From: UBA4575 sp002386945
Lineage (GTDB): Bacteria > Pseudomonadota > Gammaproteobacteria > UBA4575
Length of the DNA: 64,000 nucleotides
Reading direction: 5' to 3'
NCBI GenBank assembly: GCA_943789445.1
Contig: CALSUC010000002.1
Location: 186,001-250,000, forward strand
Of this stretch, positions 1 to 8,723 are shown in pieces. The translations under genes and the position numbers were made by a program. How positions within the stretch are numbered: the first letter of the stretch is position 1; every line of letters starts with the position of its first letter. The notes below the pieces were generated by a model. It did not search any database, was not told the DNA's origin, and saw nothing but the letters and a program-made list of their open reading frames with translations.

Positions 1-293
1 TATTGGCTAAACGTAATGATAGCCAGCCGATTGGAGAGAAGAATTGTGGCTCTGTATTTAAAAATCCTCCCGGCCTATTTGCAGCGAAGATGATTGAAGA
101 GTGTGGCCTTAAAGGGCTGAAGATTGGGGGTGCAGAGATCTCTCCTAAGCACGCCAATTTTATTACTAACACCGGTAATGCAAGTGCTACAGATATTACA
201 CAATTGATGTCGACGGTAATGAGTACAGTGAAAAAACAATATGGTATTGAGCTAGAGCCTGAAGTGCGTCTGCTCGGTGGGATGGAATGGTGA
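1..293 (+). CDS. murB: UDP-N-acetylenolpyruvoylglucosamine reductase MurB, C-terminal part (gene runs off the left edge)
   Basis: About 97 codons of the C-terminal domain are present and the reading frame is open at the left edge, so the start lies outside the window. MurB reduces UDP-GlcNAc-enolpyruvate with NADPH and FAD, the second step of peptidoglycan precursor synthesis, in the cytoplasm. The fragment shows GSVFKNP, which carries the serine thought to protonate the substrate, then SPKHANFI, and LEPEVRLLG near the end with the conserved glutamate. The stop codon overlaps one of two possible ddl starts by one base, which suggests co-transcription and translational coupling. Confidence 0.95.
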   Translation, partial: LAKRNDSQPIGEKNCGSVFKNPPGLFAAKMIEECGLKGLKIGGAEISPKHANFITNTGNASATDITQLMSTVMSTVKKQYGIELEPEVRLLGGMEW

Positions 294-1231
294 TGACAGA
301 TATAGAGCAAAATGATTTTGGCAAGGTTGCCGTGTTAATGGGTGGGCGTTCTGGTGAGCGTGAGATATCCCTACGCAGCGGAAATGCAGTGCTGGCTGCT
401 TTAATTAATGCAGGTGTTGATGCCCATGGTATCGATGTCGATGAGCATATTTTTAATCGCTTGCAAGATGAGAAGTTCAAGCATGCCTTTATTGCTTTGC
501 ATGGTCGTGGTGGTGAAGATGGCTGTATTCAAGGCGGTTTGGAGATGATTGGGCTTCCCTATACCGGTAGTGGTGTCATGGCATCCAGTATTTGTATGGA
601 TAAGATCATGACAAAAAAGATTTGGTTGACGATGGGTATTCCAACTCCACGTTTTTCTGAGATACATGACAGCACTAAGTTTAAAGACGTGGCAAACCAT
701 CTCGGGGTGCCGTTTATTGTGAAACCTTCATGTGAAGGTTCTAGCCTCGGTATTGCGAAGATTACTAGTGAGGCTGAATTTGTCGCCGCCTGTCTAAAAG
801 CACATGCCTTTAGTGGTGAGCTGATGGCTGAGGAATGGGTGGAAGGCAGTGAGTACACCGTCTCTGTCTTGGATGATGAGGCCTTGCCGGTTATTCAGTT
901 ACAAACGCCACATGACTTCTATGATTTTGAAGCTAAATATAAATCGAATGACACACAATATTTGCTGCCCTGTGGTCTAGAAGAGATGGCAGAGGTTCAA
1001 CTGCAAGTGCAGGCACTACAGGCATTTCGTGCGACCAATGCAACATCCTGGGGACGAGTAGATATGATGTTAGACGATCAGGGTAAGTCTTGGTTTTTAG
1101 AAGTGAACACGGTGCCTGGTATGACTGATCATAGTTTAGTTCCTATGGCTGCAAAGCATATAGGCGTTGATTTTCAGCAATTGGTATTACGTATTTTAGC
1201 AGCGAGTAGGACCTGTTATGAAGTTGCGTAG
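287..1231 (+). CDS. ddl: D-alanine--D-alanine ligase
   Basis: An ATP-grasp ligase that joins two D-alanines for the peptidoglycan pentapeptide. Visible motifs are GGRSGEREISLRSG near residues 19-32, LHGRGGEDGCIQG near 71-83, the ATP-grasp strand VKPSCEGSSLGI near 146, and the metal-binding EVNTVPGMTDHS from residue 272. At about 314 residues it is full length for the DdlB type. There are two close starts: ATG at 287 and ATG at 293. The second overlaps the murB stop by one base and gives a more typical N-terminus, so it may be the real one. The 3' end overlaps ftsQ by 14 bases. Confidence 0.96.
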   Translation: MVMTDIEQNDFGKVAVLMGGRSGEREISLRSGNAVLAALINAGVDAHGIDVDEHIFNRLQDEKFKHAFIALHGRGGEDGCIQGGLEMIGLPYTGSGVMASSICMDKIMTKKIWLTMGIPTPRFSEIHDSTKFKDVANHLGVPFIVKPSCEGSSLGIAKITSEAEFVAACLKAHAFSGELMAEEWVEGSEYTVSVLDDEALPVIQLQTPHDFYDFEAKYKSNDTQYLLPCGLEEMAEVQLQVQALQAFRATNATSWGRVDMMLDDQGKSWFLEVNTVPGMTDHSLVPMAAKHIGVDFQQLVLRILAASRTCYEVA

Positions 1232-1973
1232 AAATACACAAACTCGTTCACGTAAGACTCAAAACGTCGCCCAAGTGACGCGTGTTGAGATGCGTGAATT
1301 GTTCAAGCTGTTTGCAGTGGCTAGCTTGGTTATTGCAGCTTTATATCTTGTCAGTTTGCTTGAGCGTGTTTCTATTCGATCGATTGTTGTGAATAGCGCT
1401 CTGCAGTATGTAGATCGTGATGGTCTGCGTGAAGTGGTTGCTGATTATTCACATGAAGGATTCTTTACGATTAATTTAGCTGCATTTGAAAAAGATTTAG
1501 AAGATTTGCCTTGGATATTTAGCGCCACTATTAAGCGTCGCTGGCCTAGTGAGCTATCGATTGTAATAGAAGAGCAAAAGCCTGTGTTTCGCTGGCAGGA
1601 GAACGCTTTGCTGAATCAGCGTTATCAGGTGTTTGAAGTCAGTGAGGCCTCTCAGTTTGAACAGTTAGTGGCACTCTCAGGCAGTCCTGAGCGTAGTGTG
1701 CACTTAGCTAGCTTTTATCGTGATTACGCAGACTCTTTTGCACAGTTAGATTTAGCAATACATGCAGTGCATGAAGATGGTCGCTATGACAAACGAGTAA
1801 AGCTTGAAAATGGCATCGTGTTGAAATTAAGTCGGCGCGACTATCTTAAGCAGATGCAAATAGCACGTTCGGCATTGAGTTTCTTTCCTTTAAAGGAGAG
1901 AGCCATGATTGCCGAAATGGATCTACGTCATAGCAATGGATTTGCTGTGCAATGGAAACAAAAAGACTCATAA
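1218..1973 (+). CDS. ftsQ: Cell division protein FtsQ
   Basis: A bitopic divisome protein that links early and late division proteins (the FtsQBL complex) in the inner membrane. The 251-residue product has a basic cytoplasmic N-terminus, one membrane span at about residues 29-48, a POTRA domain at about 52-122 containing the typical LPWIFSATIKRRWPSELSI stretch, and a beta domain after it. It overlaps ddl and is followed 15 bases later by ftsA, the classic dcw order. Confidence 0.95.
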   Translation: MKLRRNTQTRSRKTQNVAQVTRVEMRELFKLFAVASLVIAALYLVSLLERVSIRSIVVNSALQYVDRDGLREVVADYSHEGFFTINLAAFEKDLEDLPWIFSATIKRRWPSELSIVIEEQKPVFRWQENALLNQRYQVFEVSEASQFEQLVALSGSPERSVHLASFYRDYADSFAQLDLAIHAVHEDGRYDKRVKLENGIVLKLSRRDYLKQMQIARSALSFFPLKERAMIAEMDLRHSNGFAVQWKQKDS

Positions 1974-1988
1974 ACCGGACTATGCGAT

Positions 1989-3224
1989 ATGGGAAAACGA
2001 AGTGAACAAGGCATGATTGTTGGTCTTGATATTGGTACCTCGAAAGTGGTGGCGATTGTTGGTGAGATTACTGAAGAAGGCGAAATCGAAATTATCGGTA
2101 TCGGCTCCCATCAGTCACGCGGCCTAAAAAAAGGCGTGGTTGTGAATATTGAAAGCACAGTGCAATCAATACAGAGAGCAGTAGAAGAGGCTGAATTGAT
2201 GGCTGGTTGTCAGATTCATTCTGTCTATGCCGGTATTGCGGGTAGCCATATTAGAAGCATGAATTCACATGGCATTGTTGCAATCAAAGATCGTGAGGTC
2301 GTGCAAAGTGATGTTGATCGTGTGATTGATGCGGCCAGAGCTGTTGCTATTCCAGCAGATCAAAAAGTACTACATGTGATTCCACAGGAATTTGTTATTG
2401 ATGAACAAGAAGGGATACGCGAACCCATTGGTATGTCTGGTGTTCGTTTAGAGGCCAAGGTTCATCTAATCACAGGTGCTGAATCATCTGCGCAGAATAT
2501 TGTTAAGTGTATTCAGCGCTGTGGTTTACAAACCGATGACATTATTCTTGAGCAGCTGGCTTCGAGCTATGCCGTATTGACTGAAGATGAAAAAGATCTA
2601 GGTGTTTGCTTGGTTGATATTGGTGGTGGTACCACAGATATCGCCGTGTTTGCTGAAGGTGCAATTAAACATACAGCAGTCATTCCAATCGCAGGTGATC
2701 AAGTGACTAATGATATTGCAGTAGCGATGCGTACTCCTACGCAATATGCCGAGGAAATTAAGACCAAGTATGCCTGTGCACTGCGTCAACTAACCAATCC
2801 TGATGAGGTGATCGAGGTGCCTAGTGTTGGCGATCGTCCTCCGAGAAAGTTAGCACGACAAACTTTGGCTGAAGTAGTTGAGCCACGCTATGAAGAATTA
2901 ATGTCACTAATCTTGGCAGAACTACGCCGCAGTGGTTATGAAAACCTAATTGCAGCAGGTGTCGTCTTAACGGGTGGTAGCGCAAAAATGGAAGGCGTCG
3001 TTGAATTGGCTGAGGAAGTATTTCATATGCCAGTGCGCTTAGGTGTGCCGCAATATGTCACAGGACTGATCGAGGTGGTGCGTAATCCGATACATGCCAC
3101 TGGTGTCGGCTTGTTGTTATTTGGCGCGAGAAATGCGGCCTTAAAAGAACCAAATACATTTTCTGCGAGTGGTATTTCATCCAAATTCGCACGCATAAAA
3201 AATTGGCTACAAGGTAATTTTTAG
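1989..3224 (+). CDS. ftsA: Cell division protein FtsA
   Basis: An actin-fold ATPase that tethers FtsZ to the membrane and recruits later divisome proteins. The 411-residue product has the phosphate 1 loop GLDIGTSK at residues 12-19, phosphate 2 motif LVDIGGGTTDIAVF near residue 209, an adenosine motif around LTGGSAK, and a C-terminal amphipathic helix (KFARIKNWLQGNF) that is the membrane-targeting sequence. It lies 47 bases upstream of ftsZ. Confidence 0.97.
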   Translation: MGKRSEQGMIVGLDIGTSKVVAIVGEITEEGEIEIIGIGSHQSRGLKKGVVVNIESTVQSIQRAVEEAELMAGCQIHSVYAGIAGSHIRSMNSHGIVAIKDREVVQSDVDRVIDAARAVAIPADQKVLHVIPQEFVIDEQEGIREPIGMSGVRLEAKVHLITGAESSAQNIVKCIQRCGLQTDDIILEQLASSYAVLTEDEKDLGVCLVDIGGGTTDIAVFAEGAIKHTAVIPIAGDQVTNDIAVAMRTPTQYAEEIKTKYACALRQLTNPDEVIEVPSVGDRPPRKLARQTLAEVVEPRYEELMSLILAELRRSGYENLIAAGVVLTGGSAKMEGVVELAEEVFHMPVRLGVPQYVTGLIEVVRNPIHATGVGLLLFGARNAALKEPNTFSASGISSKFARIKNWLQGNF

Positions 3225-3271
3225 AATTTTATATATTTCAATTTTTAGTAATAAAAACGAGGAGAAGGTAG

Positions 3272-4429
3272 ATGTTTGAATTTGATGATTCATATGGACA
3301 GAGTGCTGTCATTAAGGTGATTGGTATTGGCGGCGGTGGCGGTAATGCTGTTGAGCACATGGTGCAAGCATCGATTGATGGCGTAAGTTTTATCTGTGCC
3401 AATACAGATGCACAAGCACTGCAACGATCAAGCGCAAAGATTACATTCCAATTAGGTACCGATATTACAAAGGGCCTAGGTGCGGGTGCTAATCCTGAGA
3501 TTGGACGTCAGTCAGCATTAGAAGATAGAGACCGTATTCATGATGCGATTGCTGGTGCCGATATGCTCTTTATTACGGCAGGCATGGGTGGTGGTACCGG
3601 TACTGGTGCAGCACCGATTGTTGCAGAGGTTGCACGTGAACTTGGCATCCTAACAGTGGCCGTTGTGACCAAGCCCTTCCCATTTGAAGGCTCTAAGCGT
3701 CGTAAGATTGCCGAGCGTGGCATCGAAGAGCTATCGCAACATGTGGATTCTCTTATCACTATTCCAAACGAGAAATTACTCACCGTTCTGGATAAAGATA
3801 TGACCATGCTAGATGGCTTTAAGGCTGCTAATGATATCTTATTACGTGCAGTGCAAGGTATTGCAGAAGTGATTACCTGCCCTGGTCTGATCAACGTCGA
3901 TTTTGCTGATGTAAAAACGGTGATGTCAGAAATGGGTATGGCAATGATGGGGTCTGGAATGGCTACTGGCCCTGAGCGTGCGCGCGAAGCGGTTGAATCA
4001 GCAGTATCTAGCCCACTACTTGAAGACATTAATATCACGGGTGCACATGGCATCTTGGTTAATGTGACGGCGAGCAGCAAGCTTACTATGAGTGAAATCT
4101 CTGAAGTTGGTTCGCATGTTGAAGGTTTAGCTTCAGATGATGCAACTGTGGTGGTCGGTACCGTTATTGATGAAATGATGGAAGATAGACTACGCGTCAC
4201 TGTAGTGGCTACGGGTATTGGCAGAGAAGTTGCACAACAGCTAGGTAAGCCAGAGATTAAGCTGGTTAATCAGCAATTAGCCGATACAGCACAAATGGGT
4301 AGCGATTACAGTAAGTTAGATCGCCCAACTGTTTTGCGTGCGGCTGAAGATAATAATACAGCGACTGCCGGAAGCTTAGATGAAGACTATCTAGATATTC
4401 CTGCTTTCTTACGTCGTCAGGCAGATTAG
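3272..4429 (+). CDS. ftsZ: Cell division GTPase FtsZ
   Basis: A tubulin-like GTPase that polymerises into the division ring. The 385-residue product shows GIGGGGGNAVEHM near residues 18-30, the tubulin signature GGGTGTG near 107-113, and the T7-loop region NVDFADVKTVM. The C-terminal peptide DYLDIPAFLRRQAD at 372-385 is the docking site for FtsA and ZipA. A strong ribosome binding site (GGAGAAGG) precedes the ATG, which fits the high expression expected. No terminator is visible in the 12 bases before the convergent gene. Confidence 0.98.
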   Translation: MFEFDDSYGQSAVIKVIGIGGGGGNAVEHMVQASIDGVSFICANTDAQALQRSSAKITFQLGTDITKGLGAGANPEIGRQSALEDRDRIHDAIAGADMLFITAGMGGGTGTGAAPIVAEVARELGILTVAVVTKPFPFEGSKRRKIAERGIEELSQHVDSLITIPNEKLLTVLDKDMTMLDGFKAANDILLRAVQGIAEVITCPGLINVDFADVKTVMSEMGMAMMGSGMATGPERAREAVESAVSSPLLEDINITGAHGILVNVTASSKLTMSEISEVGSHVEGLASDDATVVVGTVIDEMMEDRLRVTVVATGIGREVAQQLGKPEIKLVNQQLADTAQMGSDYSKLDRPTVLRAAEDNNTATAGSLDEDYLDIPAFLRRQAD

Positions 4430-4441
4430 TAAGGGTCTAGT

Positions 4442-4822
4442 TTATTCAAGAATCTTACGTAGTTTTTTGCATTCTGATTTATAGCGGGAGCTATGTGGAT
4501 TCATGCCAGATTTTGTCGGTTTTATAATATTATCGGACATACGGTGATCCAATCGAACGCGTAGGCGATAAAGAGGTCGACCTAATTCAGCTGAGAACTC
4601 CTCGTTCAGCTGTTTTAAGATCTCATGTTGCTGGTAGCGCAGCAGAGTTGCACGCTCTGCTCGATTGGTGATGATGGTCAGTTGGTTGGTTGCGATATCT
4701 GCAACCCAGCAATGTGGCGCTAAATCCGGTGATAAACGGCTACGTATGCTGGCGCTAAGTTGGCCTAGAAAGGCGGCTTTCTTTAGATAATGCCGATGAA
4801 TGAGATGGCTGATCGATTGCAT
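4442..4822 (-). CDS. DciA-like protein (DUF721 family)
   Basis: A 126-residue protein with the DUF721 pattern: an N-terminal segment with QLSASIRSRLSPDLAPHCWVA, then beta strands (NQLTIITNRAERATLLRY), and an amphipathic helix before LYRLRVRLDHRM. In bacteria without DnaC or DnaI, DUF721 proteins (DciA) help load the replicative helicase DnaB; that role is inferred here from the family. The gene is convergent with ftsZ and divergent from the M23 peptidase. It sits where lpxC lies in enteric bacteria. Confidence 0.75.
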   Translation of the reverse strand: MQSISHLIHRHYLKKAAFLGQLSASIRSRLSPDLAPHCWVADIATNQLTIITNRAERATLLRYQQHEILKQLNEEFSAELGRPLYRLRVRLDHRMSDNIIKPTKSGMNPHSSRYKSECKKLRKILE

Positions 4823-4900
4823 AATATGACAAAACTAGTAGTGATTTGACGCCCGAGCACTCTATATACGAAAGCACCCCAAGGCCGTAGAATAACCCAA

Positions 4901-5827
4901 ATGAACGTACTCATCTCCCCTCGTGGCATTAAGCGACGTCTAAACCTCTCGTTGTATAGCCAGCGCCAACGTGTGCTAGTTCGGCTAGGCCTGGTGATAT
5001 TGGCCGTCAGCTGTGGGCTTACGGGCTACTATCTTGGTGGTAGTTTTGGTCAGCAAACGTTATTAGCGCAATGGAAGAATGATGTAGCGCAGCAGCATAG
5101 CCTGTTAGAGGGTATGCGGGGTGAGAGTGAAGCGCAGATAGAGGCATTAACGCAGAAGATCGCGTATTTTCAGGCCTATATTAACCGTTTAGAAGCCATT
5201 GGTAATAAATTGATGATTACCGCTGAAATCGATGATTTGGAGATTGATTTTAACTCGGATCTTGGCTTTGGTGGTCCAGCAGCAGCCTTAGTAGACAGTA
5301 GTGATCATGTCGAATTGCTCTCAGAAATGGAACACACACTGAATTTGATCGAGTCTGAATTACAGAGTCAGCAGAATAAATTACTAACCTTGGATGCAGT
5401 CTTAAGCTCACGGCAGCGAAATGAAGACACCATGCCAAGTGGTCGTCCGATTAGAAAGGGTTGGATTTCATCCAATTTTGGTGAACGTACTGATCCCTTT
5501 ACTGGTCGTAAAGCATTGCATAAAGGCATCGATTTTGCCGGTAAAGCGGGTGCAGATGTTTTAGCTGTAGCTGATGGGATTGTGACTTTAGCAGTTAAAA
5601 AAAGTGGTTATGGCAATCTAGTCGAGATTGATCACGGCAATGGTTATATAACACGCTATGGGCATAGTAAAGATTTTTACGTTAACCCAGGTCAAGTGGT
5701 TAAGCGTGGTGATGTCATTGCTGCAATAGGGAGTACGGGACGCTCAACCGGTCCACATGTTCATTTCGAAGTACTAAAAAATGGACGTCATGTTAATCCT
5801 GTGAAGTTCCTTAATCACTCGAAATAA
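4901..5827 (+). CDS. M23 family metallopeptidase (LytM domain), membrane-anchored
   Basis: A probable peptidoglycan endopeptidase or an activator of amidases. The 308-residue product has a membrane span near residues 26-47, a coiled-coil-like periplasmic stretch at about 60-180, and a C-terminal LytM domain. The zinc ligands look intact: HKGIDFAG near residue 207 and GPHVHFEV near 286, so it is probably catalytic rather than a degenerate EnvC/NlpD-type activator. The start is ATG at 4901 with only a weak ribosome binding site. A gene of this type upstream of secA is common in gammaproteobacteria. Confidence 0.9.
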   Translation: MNVLISPRGIKRRLNLSLYSQRQRVLVRLGLVILAVSCGLTGYYLGGSFGQQTLLAQWKNDVAQQHSLLEGMRGESEAQIEALTQKIAYFQAYINRLEAIGNKLMITAEIDDLEIDFNSDLGFGGPAAALVDSSDHVELLSEMEHTLNLIESELQSQQNKLLTLDAVLSSRQRNEDTMPSGRPIRKGWISSNFGERTDPFTGRKALHKGIDFAGKAGADVLAVADGIVTLAVKKSGYGNLVEIDHGNGYITRYGHSKDFYVNPGQVVKRGDVIAAIGSTGRSTGPHVHFEVLKNGRHVNPVKFLNHSK

Positions 5828-5853
5828 GCGCCCTAGTAATAAGACATTCTAAG

Positions 5854-5970
5854 GTGGCGAAAAAATATTTGAACAGAATAAACAAGCCTTTGTCTGTATG
5901 GCAGTCAGAGACTTATAAATTGTATGCGGTGCAAGATGAAATTGATCTGCGCCTTACTTTAACGTCTTAG
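5854..5970 (+). CDS. Possible 38-residue ORF upstream of secA
   Basis: Open frame of 38 codons with a GTG start at 5854, ending 14 bases before secA. The predicted peptide begins MAKKYLNRINKPLSVWQ and ends DEIDLRLTLTS; composition looks protein-like, with no membrane span and no signal peptide. The ribosome binding site is weak (TAAG). Its position matches that of secM in enteric bacteria, but it has no signal sequence and no SecM-type arrest motif, so it is not SecM. It could be a leader ORF, an unrelated small gene, or a chance frame. Confidence 0.35.
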   Translation: MAKKYLNRINKPLSVWQSETYKLYAVQDEIDLRLTLTS

Positions 5971-5984
5971 TCGATCTCTTATAT

Positions 5985-8714
5985 ATGATTGGAAAAATCG
6001 CAAAAAAAATCTTTGGTAGTCGTAATCAACGAGTGCTATCAAAATATAAAAAACTGGTTGTCCAGATTAATGATCAGGCAGCACAGATGCAGCCCCTTAG
6101 TGATGTTGAGCTGAGCGCCAAAACAGAAGAGTTCAAGGCTCGGTTGGCAGCTGGTGCTACATTAGATTCACTGATCCCTGAAGCTTTTGCGGTAGTTCGT
6201 GAAGCAGGTGTTCGGGTGATGGGTATGCGTCATTATGATGTGCAATTAGTTGGTGCCTTGGTATTACATAATGGCAATATCGCTGAGATGCGTACTGGTG
6301 AAGGTAAGACCTTGGTCGCTACCCTGGCAGTCTATCTAAATGCCTTGCAAGGTGAGGGCGTTCACGTTGTTACTGTGAATGATTACTTGGCCGAACGAGA
6401 TGCAGCCTGGATGGGTAAGTTGTATACCTTCCTCGGGATGAGCGTTGGAGTTATTACCGGCGGTCTGCCAGATGAACAACGTCGTGATGCCTATCTTTCA
6501 GACATTACCTACGGCACTAATAATGAGTTTGGTTTCGATTACCTGCGCGATAATATGAAATTCGCAGCCGATCAAAAAGTCATGCGTGCACCATTCTTTG
6601 CCGTGGTTGATGAGGTCGATTCAATTCTTATTGATGAAGCTCGTACACCACTGATTATTTCAGGTCCTACGAATGACAGTTCTGACTTATATGAACATGC
6701 GAATAAGATAGTACCGTCACTTTCACGTCAAGCTGATGAGGAAAGTGAAGGCGACTACCTTGTTGATGAGAAATCAAAACAAATTTTCCTCAGTGAGCAG
6801 GGCCATGAACATATTGAAGAGTTACTTATTGAGGCTGGTTTATTAGAAGCCGATGACTCTTTATATGACAGCGCTAATATTAGCTTACTGCATCATATGA
6901 ATGCCTCTCTGCGCGCCAATGTCCTGTTCCAAAAGAACGTCGATTACATTGTGCGTGACAACGAGATTGTGATTGTCGACGAATTTACTGGCCGTACTAT
7001 GCCTGGACGTCGCTGGTCTGAAGGGCTGCATCAAGCAGTGGAAGCAAAAGAAGGCGTAGAGATTCAAAACGAGAATCAGACCCTAGCTTCGATCACCTTC
7101 CAAAACTATTTCCGTCTATACGATAAGCTGAGTGGTATGACAGGTACTGCTGATACTGAAGCATTTGAGTTTGAACAAATCTATGGTCTTGAAGTAGTCG
7201 TTGTACCAACTAACCAAGATGCGATACGTGATGACCGTAGTGATCTGGTGTATCTCACGATGCAAGATAAGTATCAGGCTATCCTAGAAGATGTGCGTGA
7301 TTGTGCCTCTAGGGGACAGCCTGTTTTGGTTGGAACCGCTTCGATTGAGTCCTCTGAGGTTTTGGATACACTGTTAACTGAAGCAGGTATCGAGCACCAG
7401 GTATTGAATGCAAAACATCATGCCTCTGAATCGCAGATTATTATTCAAGCTGGGCGTCCTAAAGCAGTTACTATTGCCACTAATATGGCCGGTCGTGGTA
7501 CTGATATTGTGCTCGGTGGCAACATTCAACCAGAGATTGATGCCCTAGGTGAAGAGGGTGATTCGACGGTTATAGAAAAGCTAAGGGTCGATTGGAAACA
7601 AGCCAACGAACAGGTCTTAGCTGCCGGTGGTTTACATATCATTGGCACAGAAAGACACGAGTCTAGACGTATTGATAATCAATTGCGCGGACGTTCTGGC
7701 CGTCAGGGTGATCCTGGCTCCAGTCGTTTTTACCTGTCTATGGAAGATACCTTAATGCGCCTCTTTGCTTCTGATCGCGTGCGCACCATGATGCAAAAGT
7801 TAGGTATGGAAGAGGGTGAGGCGATTGAACACCCTTGGGTTAGTAAGGCGATTGAAAATGCACAGCGAAAAGTAGAATCACATAACTTTGATATACGAAA
7901 GCATCTGTTGGAATATGATGATGTCGCTAACGATCAACGTAAAGTGGTGTACGAACAGCGTAATGAGCTGATGCTGGCTGATGATATCAATGAGAATATA
8001 GAGGCGATCTGCTTCGATGTGGTTGAGGATATTATTAGTGGCTATATCGCGCCACAGAGCATGCCTGAACAGTGGGACCCTAAAGGTCTAACGGCTGCTC
8101 TGGATAAAGAGCTGGGTCTGAAAGCGGACATCAATCAGTGGCTAGATGAAGACGATAAGTTGCATGAAGAGAGTCTGCGTCAACGTATCCACCAAGAAGT
8201 AAACGATCTGCTGAGTGCCAAGGAAGAATTGATTGGCGCAGACGTTATGAAGAATCTGAAGAAAGATATTATGATGCAGATTCTTGATGGTAAGTGGAAA
8301 GAACACTTGGCAGCGATGGATTATTTGCGTCAAAGTATTGGCCTGCGAGGATATGCACAGAAAAATCCAAAACAAGAATATAAGCGTGAAGCATTTGATA
8401 TGTTTCAGCAGTTATTGGATCAGATTAAATCAGATACGGTAGGTCTGCTTTGTAAGATTCAGTTTGAGGCAGCACAGAAACCAGAATTTGAACCGGTCTT
8501 TAAGCCAGAGCAAGACGCCGTTGAAATGCGTCATGAGGCAGCCAGTAATATTCTTAACCCGCAGCCACAAGATAATGCTGAAAGGCCTGCGAGTAAAAAA
8601 CGTAGCAAGCCAGTAACAGCGCCGATGCGTGTTCCAGATAAGATTGGCCGTAACGATCCTTGTCCCTGTGGTTCTGGTAAGAAGTTTAAGCAATGCCACG
8701 GTAAGTTAGCTTAG
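5985..8714 (+). CDS. secA: Preprotein translocase ATPase SecA
   Basis: The motor ATPase that drives precursor proteins through SecYEG. The 909-residue product has Walker A MRTGEGKTL near residues 102-110, the DEAD-type segment VVDEVDSILIDEART near 207-221, and the second helicase domain with TNMAGRGTDIVLGG and QLRGRSGRQGDPG. The C-terminus holds the zinc-binding SEC-C motif CPCGSGKKFKQCHG, used for SecB and ribosome contact. Length is normal for the family. Confidence 0.98.
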   Translation: MIGKIAKKIFGSRNQRVLSKYKKLVVQINDQAAQMQPLSDVELSAKTEEFKARLAAGATLDSLIPEAFAVVREAGVRVMGMRHYDVQLVGALVLHNGNIAEMRTGEGKTLVATLAVYLNALQGEGVHVVTVNDYLAERDAAWMGKLYTFLGMSVGVITGGLPDEQRRDAYLSDITYGTNNEFGFDYLRDNMKFAADQKVMRAPFFAVVDEVDSILIDEARTPLIISGPTNDSSDLYEHANKIVPSLSRQADEESEGDYLVDEKSKQIFLSEQGHEHIEELLIEAGLLEADDSLYDSANISLLHHMNASLRANVLFQKNVDYIVRDNEIVIVDEFTGRTMPGRRWSEGLHQAVEAKEGVEIQNENQTLASITFQNYFRLYDKLSGMTGTADTEAFEFEQIYGLEVVVVPTNQDAIRDDRSDLVYLTMQDKYQAILEDVRDCASRGQPVLVGTASIESSEVLDTLLTEAGIEHQVLNAKHHASESQIIIQAGRPKAVTIATNMAGRGTDIVLGGNIQPEIDALGEEGDSTVIEKLRVDWKQANEQVLAAGGLHIIGTERHESRRIDNQLRGRSGRQGDPGSSRFYLSMEDTLMRLFASDRVRTMMQKLGMEEGEAIEHPWVSKAIENAQRKVESHNFDIRKHLLEYDDVANDQRKVVYEQRNELMLADDINENIEAICFDVVEDIISGYIAPQSMPEQWDPKGLTAALDKELGLKADINQWLDEDDKLHEESLRQRIHQEVNDLLSAKEELIGADVMKNLKKDIMMQILDGKWKEHLAAMDYLRQSIGLRGYAQKNPKQEYKREAFDMFQQLLDQIKSDTVGLLCKIQFEAAQKPEFEPVFKPEQDAVEMRHEAASNILNPQPQDNAERPASKKRSKPVTAPMRVPDKIGRNDPCPCGSGKKFKQCHGKLA

Positions 8715-8723
8715 AACTTAGCC

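Noticed and set aside
3538..4200. Long minus-strand frame (220 codons) inside ftsZ
   Set aside because: It is the antisense shadow of a highly conserved gene, rich in Ser/Thr/Ala, with no ribosome binding site or family signature.
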